64,000 bases of DNA from Alteromonas genovensis. GTDB taxonomy: Bacteria; Pseudomonadota; Gammaproteobacteria; Enterobacterales; Alteromonadaceae. Numbering within the stretch: the stretch's first letter is position 1; every line of letters starts with the position of its first letter. Where the stretch lies: the NCBI RefSeq assembly GCF_010500895.1, contig NZ_JAAAWO010000004.1, positions 186,001 to 250,000 on the forward strand, in the 5' to 3' direction. A model generated the notes under the pieces. The model was not told the origin of the DNA, ran no database searches, and was given only the letters and a program-made list of their open reading frames with translations. Shown piece after piece: positions 1 through 8,184 of the stretch. The position numbers and the translations under genes were made by a program.

Positions 1-1
1 A

Positions 2-424
2 AATGGCCCTAACTTAAATATGTTAGGCCAAAGAGAACCCGACAAGTATGGCACGCAAACTTTGCAAGACATCGTTGATGACTTGCAAGCTCAAGCTGCC
101 TCCAGCGATGTGACGCTTTCGCATTTTCAGTCTAACTCTGAGCATGCACTTATTGAGCGCATACACGACGCTATGGGTAATACAGATGCCATCATCATTA
201 ACCCTGCTGCATTCACGCACACAAGTGTGGCCATCCGCGACGCGCTCTTGAGTGTGAGCATTCCGTTTATCGAAGTTCATTTGTCGAATGTTCACGCTCG
301 TGAACCTTTTCGTCATCATTCCTATTTTTCTGATGTTGCAGCTGGTGTCATTGTTGGCCTTGGCCCTATGGGCTATTCCCTTGCACTAACCGCAGCAATC
401 AATTTACCGAAATCGCAAAAATAA
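2..424 (+). CDS. aroQ: 3-dehydroquinate dehydratase, type II (5' end cut by window)
   Basis: Dehydrates 3-dehydroquinate to 3-dehydroshikimate in the cytoplasmic shikimate pathway. The frame is open to the window edge and reads [17 protein letters not shown] from base 2, the N-terminal hallmark of the type II (dodecameric) enzyme, so only a handful of N-terminal residues are missing. The internal ATG at base 20 is not the start. Other family blocks are visible: HFQSNSE, the substrate-binding [16 protein letters not shown] with HARE, and a C-terminal GLGPMGY. accB begins 14 bases downstream on the same strand. The order aroQ-accB-accC is conserved in many Gammaproteobacteria and suggests co-transcription. 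Identification is very secure; only the true start is out of view. Confidence 0.96.
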   Translation, partial: NGPNLNMLGQREPDKYGTQTLQDIVDDLQAQAASSDVTLSHFQSNSEHALIERIHDAMGNTDAIIINPAAFTHTSVAIRDALLSVSIPFIEVHLSNVHAREPFRHHSYFSDVAAGVIVGLGPMGYSLALTAAINLPKSQK

Positions 425-438
425 CGCAGAGAAAGAAC

Positions 439-894
439 ATGGATATTAGAAAGATAAAGAAACTCATCGAGCTAGTTGAAGAGTCTGGTGTAGCTGAACT
501 AGAAATTACCGAGGGTGAAGAGTCAGTACGTATTCACCGTGGTCCAACTGGCGTTCATGCCCCAGTAAACTACAGCTTTGCAGCACCGGCGGCGCCACAA
601 CAACCGCCAGCACAAGCCCCAGCTGCGCCCGAAGCAGTATCTGAACCAGCAGCACCAACCGGCCATGTGGTTAAATCGCCAATGGTAGGAACCTTCTATC
701 GCGCGTCTTCACCTACTGCAAAAGCGTTTGCCGAAGTAGGTCAGCAAGTTAAAGTTGGCGATACACTTTGTATTGTTGAAGCCATGAAAATGATGAACCA
801 AATCGAGTCTGATAAAGCCGGTGTTGTTAAAGCAATCTTAGTAGAGAACCAAGATCCGGTTGAATTCGACCAACCTATGTTCATCATCGAATAA
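439..894 (+). CDS. accB: Biotin carboxyl carrier protein of acetyl-CoA carboxylase
   Basis: Carries the biotin that is carboxylated by AccC and delivers CO2 to acetyl-CoA for malonyl-CoA formation, the first step of fatty acid synthesis. The 151 residues show the family layout: an N-terminal helical segment ([17 protein letters not shown]), an Ala/Pro-rich flexible linker at about residues 45-75, and a biotinyl domain with the biotinylation motif EAMKMMN, where the lysine is modified. The length is typical. An AGAGAAAG ribosome-binding region precedes the ATG. It lies 14 bases after aroQ and 14 bases before accC, so the three genes probably form one transcript. No anomalies seen. Confidence 0.98.
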   Translation: MDIRKIKKLIELVEESGVAELEITEGEESVRIHRGPTGVHAPVNYSFAAPAAPQQPPAQAPAAPEAVSEPAAPTGHVVKSPMVGTFYRASSPTAKAFAEVGQQVKVGDTLCIVEAMKMMNQIESDKAGVVKAILVENQDPVEFDQPMFIIE

Positions 895-908
895 GTGAGC
901 AATTCACA

Positions 909-2252
909 ATGTTAGATAAAGTACTTATTGCTAACCGTGGTGAAATTGCCCTACGTATTTTGAGAGCCTGTAAAGAACTAGGCATCAAGACAGTAGCCGT
1001 GCACTCCACTGCGGATAAAAATTTAAAGCACGTATTACTCGCCGATGAATCCATTTGTATCGGAAAAGCGTCTGCAACCGAGAGTTACCTGAATATTCCT
1101 CGTATTATTGCAGCAGCAGAAGTAACTAATTCAATTGCTATCCACCCTGGCTACGGCTTCTTAGCGGAAAATGCTGATTTTGCAGAAGCAGTAGAAAAAA
1201 GCGGTTTTATCTTTATTGGCCCAACTGCAGACACCATTAACCTGATGGGCGATAAAGTATCAGCTATCAATGCAATGAAAAAAGCAGGGGTGCCTTGTGT
1301 TCCTGGTTCTGATGGTCCGTTGACAGACGATAACGAGCGCAATAAAACCATAGCCAAACGCATTGGTTACCCAATCATTGTTAAAGCTGCTGGTGGCGGT
1401 GGTGGTCGCGGAATGCGTGTAGTGCGCAGCGAAGGCGAGCTCGTAAAAGCCATAGAAACTACTCAAGCAGAAGCAGGCGCCGCTTTTGGCAACCCCACTG
1501 TCTACATGGAAAAGTTCTTGGAGAACCCTCGCCACGTAGAGATACAGGTACTGGCCGATGGGCAAGGTAACGCTATTCACTTAGGTGAGCGAGACTGTTC
1601 TATGCAGCGTCGTCACCAAAAAGTGGTAGAAGAAGCGCCAGCACCTGGAATTTCGGAGCAAATGCGAACCAAAATTGGCGATCGCTGCCGCAGAGCGTGT
1701 GTTGAAATAAACTATCGTGGTGCGGGAACCTTTGAGTTCCTATACGAGAACGGCGAGTTTTATTTCATTGAAATGAATACGCGTATTCAAGTAGAGCACC
1801 CAGTATCTGAGATGATCACAGGCGTAGATTTAATCAAAGAGCAGCTTCGTATAGCTGCAGGTCAGCCTCTGTCTATTGACCAGTCGCAAATTCAAATTCG
1901 CGGCCACGCTATTGAATGCCGTATTAACGCTGAAGACCCTCAAACTTTTATTCCAAGCCCTGGTTTAATCAATATGTTTCATGCTCCAGGTGGCTTGGGT
2001 ATTCGTTGGGAATCACACATTTACTCGGGCTACACGGTTCCTCCGTATTACGATTCTATGATAGGCAAACTTATCGCTTACGGTGAAAGTCGTGATGAAG
2101 CGATTGCTCGAATGCGCCATGCATTAGAAGAAATTGTAATAGAGGGAATAAAAACAAATATTCCGCTTCAACGCTCTATCATGGCAGATGAAAACTTCTT
2201 TGCCGGTGGCACTAATATTCACTACCTTGAAAAGAAACTAGGCCTAGCCTGA
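909..2252 (+). CDS. accC: Biotin carboxylase subunit of acetyl-CoA carboxylase
   Basis: ATP-dependent carboxylation of the biotin on AccB. The 447-residue protein has the standard biotin carboxylase architecture: an N-terminal domain starting [17 protein letters not shown], an ATP-grasp domain with the glycine-rich [11 protein letters not shown] loop, the [13 protein letters not shown] block, catalytic [11 protein letters not shown] (Glu and Arg contacting biotin/bicarbonate) and a C-terminal domain ending KKLGLA. Length matches the Escherichia coli enzyme. It is the last gene of the aroQ-accB-accC unit, and a GC-rich hairpin starts 9 bases after the stop. Unlike many relatives, prmA does not follow within a few hundred bases; about 9.5 kb of other genes intervenes. 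Confidence 0.98.
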   Translation: MLDKVLIANRGEIALRILRACKELGIKTVAVHSTADKNLKHVLLADESICIGKASATESYLNIPRIIAAAEVTNSIAIHPGYGFLAENADFAEAVEKSGFIFIGPTADTINLMGDKVSAINAMKKAGVPCVPGSDGPLTDDNERNKTIAKRIGYPIIVKAAGGGGGRGMRVVRSEGELVKAIETTQAEAGAAFGNPTVYMEKFLENPRHVEIQVLADGQGNAIHLGERDCSMQRRHQKVVEEAPAPGISEQMRTKIGDRCRRACVEINYRGAGTFEFLYENGEFYFIEMNTRIQVEHPVSEMITGVDLIKEQLRIAAGQPLSIDQSQIQIRGHAIECRINAEDPQTFIPSPGLINMFHAPGGLGIRWESHIYSGYTVPPYYDSMIGKLIAYGESRDEAIARMRHALEEIVIEGIKTNIPLQRSIMADENFFAGGTNIHYLEKKLGLA

Positions 2253-2260
2253 TCCCCCTT

Positions 2261-2288
2261 GGGTTGCACTGCTGTTTAAGTGCAGCCC
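2261..2288 (+). terminator. Hairpin just after accC
   Basis: A ten-base-pair stem (2261-2270 with 2279-2288) with one G-U pair and an 8-base loop, starting 9 bases after the accC stop. The run of T that follows is short and interrupted, so it may protect or process the 3' end of the acc mRNA rather than terminate fully. A canonical terminator lies about 190 bases further on. Confidence 0.5.
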
Positions 2289-2480
2289 AACTTTATGCCC
2301 CTTTTAATTCTTTTGGTTTTTCGTTTCCTGTTGATTCTAATTTAACGATTACAACAATCAATTTTTACTGTTTTTCTTGTTCAAACTACACGCCTATACT
2401 TACCACAAGTTTAAACGTCTCCCGTAATGACTTTTTTTTCTTTTTGTGTGTTTTACCTTATGGAGCGTGTCTCCACTTCA

Positions 2481-2506
2481 GCCGGTGCCTTGCACCGGCT
2501 TTTTTA
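2481..2506 (+). terminator. Rho-independent terminator of the aroQ-accBC unit
   Basis: A perfect 8-base-pair GC-rich stem GCCGGTGC/GCACCGGC with a three-base loop, followed directly by a T run. It is the first canonical intrinsic terminator downstream of accC on the plus strand. Confidence 0.85.
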
Positions 2507-2540
2507 TGCCTGCTATTCGAGCGTACTGGGAGAAACGCGC

Positions 2541-2569
2541 AAAAAAAAAGGCCCACCAAACGGTGGGCC
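2541..2569 (-). terminator. Minus-strand intrinsic terminator without an assigned gene
   Basis: Stem GGCCCACC/GGTGGGCC (2550-2557 with 2562-2569), preceded on the plus strand by nine A residues (2541-2549), which is a T9 tail when read on the minus strand. It would stop a leftward transcript, yet the nearest gene to the right (2768-3196) is on the plus strand. It therefore serves either an unannotated small RNA from 2570-2767 or antisense transcription. Confidence 0.8.
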
Positions 2570-2636
2570 AAACAGCAAGAACGCGTACACACTTTAACAG
2601 TGCGTGAATAGATACGACCCGTAATTTGCACAAGTT
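2541..2636 (-). ncRNA. Candidate small RNA on the minus strand
   Basis: Inferred from the orphan minus-strand terminator at 2541-2569. Reading leftward, an AT-rich TATA-like element lies at about 2639-2646 and would give a transcript of roughly 95 nucleotides. A small internal hairpin (GCACT pairing with AGTGT) lies near 2590-2605, ahead of the strong terminator hairpin. I could not find a good -35 element, so promoter support is weak. No match to a named RNA family is claimed. Confidence 0.28.
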
Positions 2637-2767
2637 CATATATAAAAGATTACTTATTTTTAACCTCTACGCCTTTAAACTACGGCACTAGTTCTTTAGA
2701 CTTTAGGCTAATGACAAGGAAGCAAACTACAGCCTTAGGGACACTTCACGACGTTTAAGGTAGTACT

Positions 2768-3196
2768 ATGCAAAGCCGTTACAAACAGCTTAAAGAGAAA
2801 CTCCCGATTTCCAGATTGTCTGACGATGTGCTCCTCGCCCTGCGGGTTTTGTATGACGACCCTCTCGATATTGTCGATTTAAAGCAAGATATCGACGACC
2901 TAACGCTTTACCCCGAAAGACTTCAAGACAGCTATAGAAAAGAATGGGAAACCTACGTGTTAAAAGCGTTGGCTGAGGATTTAAAAAGGGATGAGGCGTT
3001 GTCCGCTAATGAGTTTATCGAAAACATTATGCAGCGGGTTGAAGAGGTGGAACAAAACAATACCGCTTACGCTGCCTACCGGCCGCTGGTAGCCCAAGCT
3101 AAAACCATTAATGAATCGGGCAATACCCTTGTATTCCCCAGCCCATTTCGACAGCAACTTATGGCCTTTTTATTGCCCGTAAGCACAGTAGAATAA
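2768..3196 (+). CDS. Conserved-looking hypothetical protein, 142 aa
   Basis: I do not recognise this family. The product is soluble, with no signal peptide or membrane segment. It is acidic and predicted mainly helical, with Leu/Asp/Glu-rich segments such as DIVDLKQDIDDLTLYPERL and a C-terminal FPSPFRQQLMAFLLP. The ATG follows an AAGG-type ribosome-binding site. It stands alone, separated from accC by terminators and convergent with the DUF2805 gene, with a shared bidirectional terminator between them. Codon use and composition look native, so I consider it a real gene of unknown function. Confidence 0.7.
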   Translation: MQSRYKQLKEKLPISRLSDDVLLALRVLYDDPLDIVDLKQDIDDLTLYPERLQDSYRKEWETYVLKALAEDLKRDEALSANEFIENIMQRVEEVEQNNTAYAAYRPLVAQAKTINESGNTLVFPSPFRQQLMAFLLPVSTVE

Positions 3197-3216
3197 CCCC
3201 AGAAAACTGCCTTCAA

Positions 3217-3236
3217 AGCGCCTGCTAACAGGCGCT
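3217..3236. terminator. Bidirectional terminator between convergent genes
   Basis: Perfect stem AGCGCCTG/CAGGCGCT with a CTAA loop. It touches the stop codon of the minus-strand gene beginning at 3507 and follows the 142-aa gene by 20 bases. Only short, imperfect T tracts flank it on either side. Confidence 0.6.
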
Positions 3237-3507
3237 ATTTATTGGCACTTTTAACCTTGTACTGAGACGGACAATAACCTCGGTCTACACCTTCTGGCCG
3301 TAAACTCAAGTGCTTGGTTTTGCGGCCAGATACACGAGCACGCCAATTTTTAAAGGTCTTGTGTTTAAGGTTTTTACGCATCAGCTTGATTACCTCTTTT
3401 TCAGGCAATCCAAAAAGCTTTTCGATGGCTTCAAATGGCGTTCTGTCTTCCCACGCCATCTCTATGACTCGTGACTGTTGTTCTTCGTCTAACATGATTG
3501 TACTCAT
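3235..3507 (-). CDS. DUF2805 / TIGR03643 family protein
   Basis: A small basic protein (90 aa from the chosen start) of the TIGR03643/DUF2805 family, whose function is unknown. Family blocks are obvious: MAWEDRTPFEAIEKLFGL, EKEVIKLMRKNLK, FKNWRARVSGRKTKHLSLR. The first half has a helix-turn-helix-like pattern and the C-terminus is Arg/Lys-rich, which would suit nucleic-acid binding, but this is inference. The frame extends 19 codons further to an ATG at 3564. I prefer the ATG at 3507 (MSTIMLDEEQQ) because that is where family similarity begins; neither start has a strong ribosome-binding site. The 3' end overlaps the shared terminator stem. Confidence 0.85.
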   Translation of the reverse strand: MSTIMLDEEQQSRVIEMAWEDRTPFEAIEKLFGLPEKEVIKLMRKNLKHKTFKNWRARVSGRKTKHLSLRPEGVDRGYCPSQYKVKSANK

Positions 3508-3745
3508 AAACGGTTTTGCTCGGTCTAAGGTAAAAGCGATTCTCAAATTGAAGCGCTCTCTCATTAAACGCTTTTTTCAACGTTGTTTTTTACAGTGCTT
3601 ACCTTGCATATGATAACGCTTGTGTAGCGCAATATTTAGTAAAGCTTTGTGATATCAATTCATACGAAAAAATATCGTCTTCGTTCAACTTTTATTAGAA
3701 CGCGCTGTGCTGGTCGCTTACTTAGTCGATAACCTTGATAGTAAC

Positions 3746-5899
3746 CTAGTCGTTCGCCAAGTCATTTACTTCGTCATCTTTTTCAAATGCCAGTTTTAGC
3801 AACTCAGCAGCTGCCTTTGCATCGGAGAGAGCTCGGTGATGACGCTCCATCGAAATGTAGAAGTGCTTAGTTAAATTGGCCAATGAATAAGAGGGCAACC
3901 CAGGGTGCGTGCGTCGCATTTCTCTCACCGTGCACATTTTCGGGCGCCGGAATGACTGCTCTAGGCGGGCAAATTCTTGTTTAATAAAACCGTAGTCGAA
4001 GTTGACATTGTGGGCTACAAATACCGCATCCTCAGTAAATTCTGCAATATCATTGGCAACCTCAGAAAAAAGCGGCGCATCTTTTACCATCTCATCTGAG
4101 ATGCCTGTCAGCCGAGTAATATTTGAAGGAATACGGCGTTGAGGGTTCAGTAACGTTTGGTAACGAGCTACCTCTTCACCAGCAATAAGTTTCACCATAC
4201 CTATTTCAGTAATACGGTTATAGCTGTTGTTCCCGCCAGTTGTCTCTATATCAACTACAACGTAGGGCTGTTCTGGGTCGCGTACCCAGTTTACGGTAGT
4301 GACAGCTACTTCAAACCCAGCCTGCTGCAAACGCTGAATAGACACTAGCTGGTTGCGTCGCAACTGATCTCCCGGCGCTTTAATCTCTTCAAATCGCAAC
4401 CCGTTTTCGTACACCATTATATCGGGAAAGCCATCTCTTAGGCTTTCAAAGTCTTTGCACATCATTCGCAATAAGCTGTGAATAGACTGAAGCTTCCCAT
4501 GGCGAAGTAATGCCTCTATGGGCGCTAAAAGCCGACTAGACCACATGAACAAGCTGTTCACCTTGCCGTAGTGCTGCGTCGCCATTTTTTGAATATGAAA
4601 TAGCAATTTTTCCGGCGTATCTAACGACGACAGCAACGCTTCAATACTGGTTTCAAATTTGGCGTAAAAGTTATTCTGCTTAAGCGAAAGTGGACGTCGG
4701 TCAAACTCTGTTACTAAGGTATCCTCTTCATAAAGCTGCTTCCAAAACGTCAATCCAAAAAGGCTTCGCCACAATCGGTTTTCTGTGCGCCAGCCTTCAA
4801 TACCTTGTCTGGCATAGTAGGCCAGCACGCCCCGCTCAACCTGCTGATTTTGGCTAACATCAATCGATAATTCTCTACTGGCATTACGCAGCATATCGGT
4901 AACCGTACTGGTACGCTTTTTGTTGTACTTGCGCGCATAGAAATCTTCAGCAAATGCCAATAACGTATCCGATTGCGGGTTATCAATAATGTACTCAAGT
5001 TCACTTTTCACTTCGTCAACGCAGCCGAGTTTATAGCTTTCTCTTATCCATTTTTCTTTCCCTTTATCGCTGTCTGCCAAACGTAGAATATTAAGGCCTT
5101 TTTGCTTGTCTTCGTCTAATAGCTTTAATCCTAATGCGTACAGCAATTGATCTTTATAAAACCCTGCGGACACACCTTCGGTACTAGGAAAGTCGCTATC
5201 AGCGAGGCTAAGCAAAGTCTCTGTGTGATAAAACGGAATTTGCGTGTAGTGGTTTGCGTAAAACCACGCAGCTTCTGTATCTGACTTACTCTCAAATCGG
5301 GCAACATCGGTTACAGAATCTGAACGAGTGCGCATAACGCCTAAATCTCTCATGGAGAATTGATTTAAGCGGCTCTTCGTATTGCCAAAATATAAAAATA
5401 ATAGGAAGCGCAGTGCATCGTTAAACAAACACACTAAATAGTTATCGATAGAAAAGCGGCTAGGCCATCCATTAGCTCGTATTTCATTACCAAGTAGTGT
5501 CACTAATTTTGGCTTAGTGAGTGAGGACAGCCCTTGCGTACTGCCGTAATCCGCCAACAGTGTTAAAATAGCATCTTTGGTAAGCACTCCGGCTATGTCA
5601 TTAAACGAGGCGTTCGTGAGGTCGCCAAACCACCCGCTTTCTATAAGACTGTTTATTTGAGCTTGAGGCGTGTTAATTTCTGCGTAATTAAATTGTGTTC
5701 GGTCAATAATCGCATATTTACGGTTAGCCGCGCGTACGATAATGCACTGCTTGTCATCGTCTAACGCGTTAAAACGCTCGATAAACGATGCGGCCTCATC
5801 AGAGAGCAGTGTCGCGCTTGCCCCCTCAAAAAAGCTGAGGAACTCATGAAAATGAGTGAGGTAATAGCGGGGAGGTAGATCTTTTCGCACTTTTCGCAT
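3746..5899 (-). CDS. FAN1-like VRR-NUC nuclease fused to a DEDDh 3'-5' exonuclease
   Basis: A 717-residue protein with two nuclease modules. Residues about 1-485 are a long helical region like that of bacterial FAN1/VRR-NUC proteins. Residues about 487-540 form a VRR-NUC (PD-(D/E)xK) domain with GFPDIMVY, the EEIKAPGDQ core and a following Gln, so its catalytic residues look intact. Residues about 541-717 form a DnaQ-like exonuclease: VVDIETTG (D550, E552), HNVNFDYG (D635) and HHRALSDA (H688, D693), a complete DEDDh set. FAN1 enzymes cut branched DNA and act in crosslink repair; DnaQ domains trim 3' ends. The fusion suggests coupled incision and resection, which is inference. It stands alone on the minus strand between DUF2805 and HNH genes. 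Only the DnaQ half resembles DNA polymerase III epsilon, so an automated epsilon label would be misleading. Confidence 0.88.
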   Translation of the reverse strand: MRKVRKDLPPRYYLTHFHEFLSFFEGASATLLSDEAASFIERFNALDDDKQCIIVRAANRKYAIIDRTQFNYAEINTPQAQINSLIESGWFGDLTNASFNDIAGVLTKDAILTLLADYGSTQGLSSLTKPKLVTLLGNEIRANGWPSRFSIDNYLVCLFNDALRFLLFLYFGNTKSRLNQFSMRDLGVMRTRSDSVTDVARFESKSDTEAAWFYANHYTQIPFYHTETLLSLADSDFPSTEGVSAGFYKDQLLYALGLKLLDEDKQKGLNILRLADSDKGKEKWIRESYKLGCVDEVKSELEYIIDNPQSDTLLAFAEDFYARKYNKKRTSTVTDMLRNASRELSIDVSQNQQVERGVLAYYARQGIEGWRTENRLWRSLFGLTFWKQLYEEDTLVTEFDRRPLSLKQNNFYAKFETSIEALLSSLDTPEKLLFHIQKMATQHYGKVNSLFMWSSRLLAPIEALLRHGKLQSIHSLLRMMCKDFESLRDGFPDIMVYENGLRFEEIKAPGDQLRRNQLVSIQRLQQAGFEVAVTTVNWVRDPEQPYVVVDIETTGGNNSYNRITEIGMVKLIAGEEVARYQTLLNPQRRIPSNITRLTGISDEMVKDAPLFSEVANDIAEFTEDAVFVAHNVNFDYGFIKQEFARLEQSFRRPKMCTVREMRRTHPGLPSYSLANLTKHFYISMERHHRALSDAKAAAELLKLAFEKDDEVNDLAND

Positions 5900-6048
5900 T
5901 TGGCCAGCAGCCCAGTCAATTAAAAATAGTCAGTTAAAGATATTTGGGTACAGCTAATGGTTATAGCCACTCAAGCTATGCTTTCTTAAATCACAGCGAC
6001 CCGAATCATAACAAAACACTTATTATAGTGTATATTTATACAGCTTCA

Positions 6049-6387
6049 TTAATCAACCTTTACCCGCTGTTTACTTACCCAGCTAAAAAACGATGCCAAC
6101 TGTTCATCGGCTAGTAATAGCGGCAATGTGCAGAGGTTTTTGGCCAGAGTCATTTCATCGTAAAAGCGGTGAATACCGCTATGACACTGCCTGCAAACAT
6201 GCACACCTTCTTGGCGCTCGGCTTTTGTATAATGCTTCTTGAAATATTGACGCCTGTGCATTTTTTTCGGAATAAGATGATGATATGTCAGTCGCGTCTT
6301 ACGTTTGCAGCAAGGACATATCCCAACAGTGTTTGCCACACCAACCACCTCACTATTGTTTAAATACCCAATTGATAGCCTAAGCAT
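6049..6387 (-). CDS. Small HNH endonuclease family protein
   Basis: 112 residues with a zinc-finger-type HNH core: CPCC near residue 24, the catalytic-type TYHHLIPKKMHRR block, and VCRQCHSGIHRF, giving paired CxxC zinc ligands around the His residues. The C-terminal 35 residues are helical. Such small stand-alone HNH proteins are often of unknown biological role, so nuclease activity is inferred from the motif only. The start is uncertain: the ATG at 6387 is the first in frame, and conserved sequence begins about 20 residues later. It is upstream of and co-directional with the VRR-NUC/DnaQ gene (150 bases away), so a loose DNA-processing pair is possible. Confidence 0.78.
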   Translation of the reverse strand: MLRLSIGYLNNSEVVGVANTVGICPCCKRKTRLTYHHLIPKKMHRRQYFKKHYTKAERQEGVHVCRQCHSGIHRFYDEMTLAKNLCTLPLLLADEQLASFFSWVSKQRVKVD

Positions 6388-6578
6388 TTAAGCTTGGGCG
6401 TATTGATTTAATCATTAATACCGAAAATACTGGCACCTGATCACTAATCTGTTCCCCAAGGTTTTCGATAAGTCACCCAATAAAATCATTCAACAAGCAA
6501 TGCATAAGAAGTTAAAAACAATCCACCCATTGGTAATAAGCGTATTTATAGTAAATTAGAAAAACATGGAATTAAGAT

Positions 6579-6770
6579 ATGAGTTTGACACGCGCAATGG
6601 GCTTTTCCTGCCCGTATTGTATGGCACCTAATGACGTTGAAATTGATGAAATAAACGACGTTGGTCAAGTGCAGGTATTAGACTGCCAAGTTTGCTGTCA
6701 ACCCATCGAATTAAGAGTGTTTCAGCACGGTGAAGAACTTTCTATAGAGGCAGAAAGAGAAAATGACTGA
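6579..6770 (+). CDS. CPXCG-motif cysteine-rich small protein
   Basis: A 63-residue protein with two zinc-knuckle-like pairs, CPYC near residue 11 and CQVC near residue 38, and an acidic C-terminus (SIEAEREND). It belongs to the widespread CPXCG-motif cysteine-rich family of unknown function; here the first pair reads CPYCMAP rather than the usual CPYCGE. Its last 8 bases overlap the start of the flavin reductase gene, so the two are translationally coupled. The four Cys suggest metal binding. Confidence 0.8.
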   Translation: MSLTRAMGFSCPYCMAPNDVEIDEINDVGQVQVLDCQVCCQPIELRVFQHGEELSIEAEREND

Positions 6771-7392
6771 CCGTATGACTCGCGATGATTTAGACAACTT
6801 AGAGCAGCGCTACCGCGCTAATCTAATTAATAGTTTGTCTGGCTTTAAATCTGCGGTGTTGCTGGGCACCACAGATGGGAAAACTAATAACTTAGCCGTT
6901 ATTAGTTCAGTAGTTCATATAGGTGCTAACCCGCCGCTACTTGGCATGATAATGCGTCCGCATACTGTGCAGCGAGATTCATTGGATAATATTAAGCAGC
7001 AGGGCTTTTACACCTTAAATCACGTGAATACACAGTGGGCTGATAAAGCACACCAAACCTCGGCCCGCTACGAGCAAGATGAAAGCGAATTCGATGCCGT
7101 GGGACTAACACCTTTTTTCAGCGATACGTTTAGTGCGCCTTATGTTAAAGAAAGCGAAGTAAACATTGGTCTTAAAGTAGCTCAGCATTTTAGCTTGCTC
7201 AATAATACCGAAATGGTAATTGGTGAAATCCAAGAAGTCTTTTTTGCTAAAGATGCCCTTGATAAAGATGGGTATCTTGATATTGAGGCTTTAAACACTG
7301 CGTCAATCAGCGGGCTAGATAGCTATCATTCTAGCAAACGGCTGGCGAGGTACGCATACGCTAAGCCAAATGTACCCCTTGAAACAAAGTAA
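6763..7392 (+). CDS. Flavin reductase-like FMN-binding protein
   Basis: 209 residues matching the flavin-reductase-like (DIM6/NTAB) split-barrel family. Supporting features are the N-terminal strand region SGFKSAVLLGTTDGKTNNLAVISS, the FMN-phosphate-side LLGMIMRPHT and the family-typical FYTLNHVN. These proteins bind FMN and some reduce flavins with NAD(P)H; the substrate here is unknown. It overlaps the CPXCG gene by 8 bases (two-gene operon) and is followed by a clear terminator at 7525-7554. Another in-frame Met lies at residue 5, but the overlap supports the first. Confidence 0.85.
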   Translation: MTDRMTRDDLDNLEQRYRANLINSLSGFKSAVLLGTTDGKTNNLAVISSVVHIGANPPLLGMIMRPHTVQRDSLDNIKQQGFYTLNHVNTQWADKAHQTSARYEQDESEFDAVGLTPFFSDTFSAPYVKESEVNIGLKVAQHFSLLNNTEMVIGEIQEVFFAKDALDKDGYLDIEALNTASISGLDSYHSSKRLARYAYAKPNVPLETK

Positions 7393-7524
7393 ACTTTTAA
7401 GCACAGACGCTGTCCTATTGTGTATGAATGGCAATAGTTAAAATTTTATTAATCGATTAAAACTGAGTTTTGCGCAATTTTTGTCGATCTTTACTGAAAA
7501 AGCGTTAGTATAAAGTATGTATCA

Positions 7525-7554
7525 AAAAACCTGCCCTTTCTGGGCAGGTTTTTT
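7525..7554. terminator. Intrinsic terminator after the flavin reductase gene
   Basis: Stem CCTGCCC/GGGCAGG with a TTTCT-type loop, flanked by A6 on the left and T6 on the right. It can act on both strands and ends the CPXCG-flavin reductase transcript. Confidence 0.88.
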
Positions 7555-7614
7555 GCGTTTAAGGCACTGAATAAAAAAGAATCATTATCGTTTCTATCTC
7601 ATTGGGAGAATGTT

Positions 7615-7908
7615 ATGAAATCTGTTAATCGCCGCGACTTTATGAAATTCACGGGCTCAACGTTAATAGGGTTAACCCTAGGCGGCGTTGCACTGCGTGC
7701 ACAAGCTCAAGAACAACTGAGCGCAGACGATGCCACTGCAAAGGCCCTTAATTACACGCCAGCTTCAACTGTTGATGGTGCAAAATGCAGTAACTGCATG
7801 TACGTACAGGGCGCCGATGGCGAACCACACCGTCCATGTAATATCTTCCCTGGCAAACTGGTTAATGCAAACGGCTGGTGTAGTGCTTGGGTTAAAAAGC
7901 CTGGCTAG
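7615..7908 (+). CDS. High-potential iron-sulfur protein (HiPIP), Tat-exported
   Basis: A small periplasmic [4Fe-4S] electron carrier. The 97-residue precursor starts with a twin-arginine signal (NRRDFM at residues 5-10, a hydrophobic stretch, then ALRAQAQ), as expected because HiPIPs fold with their cluster before export. The four cluster ligands have the HiPIP pattern: C58 and C61 (CSNC), C75 (RPCNIFPG) and C89 (GWCSAW). Mature size is about 65 residues. A strong ribosome-binding site (GGGAG) precedes the ATG. The gene is monocistronic, bounded by terminators at 7525-7554 and 8099-8137. No cytochrome or reaction-centre partner is nearby, so its redox partner is unknown. Confidence 0.93.
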   Translation: MKSVNRRDFMKFTGSTLIGLTLGGVALRAQAQEQLSADDATAKALNYTPASTVDGAKCSNCMYVQGADGEPHRPCNIFPGKLVNANGWCSAWVKKPG

Positions 7909-8098
7909 GTAGCGTGTCTTTCACTGTTGGCTTATCGGTGCTGTCTCAAATGTATGGTTAATGACAGTGCTAACGTAGCGGTAGTTTCGCAAGCGCTGAA
8001 CTTCATTGAAGATTAGTGGCTTCCAGCGAGGCAGAGTGAACAATGAAGAACAAGCTGTTAAGCACTCATTACACAATTGTTATGTAAACCAATAATAG

Positions 8099-8137
8099 AA
8101 AAGAGCCTCAACACATGGTGTTGAGGCTCTTTTTTTG
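8099..8137. terminator. Strong bidirectional terminator between HiPIP and amidase genes
   Basis: A 14-base-pair perfect stem (AAGAGCCTCAACAC with its complement) and a three-base loop. T7 follows on the plus strand and an A-rich flank lies on the other side. It separates the convergent HiPIP and amidase genes. Confidence 0.92.
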
Positions 8138-8184
8138 TGTTTCAGTTATAAGACGTTGTTAGCTCCTCATAGAGGAACTAAGCC

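Larger units (their letters stand above)
2253..2767. other. 515-base spacer after accC
   Basis: No convincing gene. A 115-codon open frame at 2264-2611 starts inside the accC 3' hairpin, runs through two terminators and has cysteine/phenylalanine-rich low-quality composition, so I treat it as spurious. The spacer holds the accC hairpin, a plus-strand terminator (2481-2506), a minus-strand terminator (2541-2569) and probably the promoter of the gene at 2768. Confidence 0.7.

Noticed and set aside
2264-2611. 115-codon plus-strand open frame after accC
   Set aside because: It starts within the accC 3' hairpin, spans two intrinsic terminators, has no ribosome-binding site and has an implausible Cys/Phe-rich composition.
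3746-4280. Calling this gene DNA polymerase III epsilon (dnaQ)
   Set aside because: Only the last ~177 residues are DnaQ-like; the bulk of the protein is a FAN1-type VRR-NUC nuclease.
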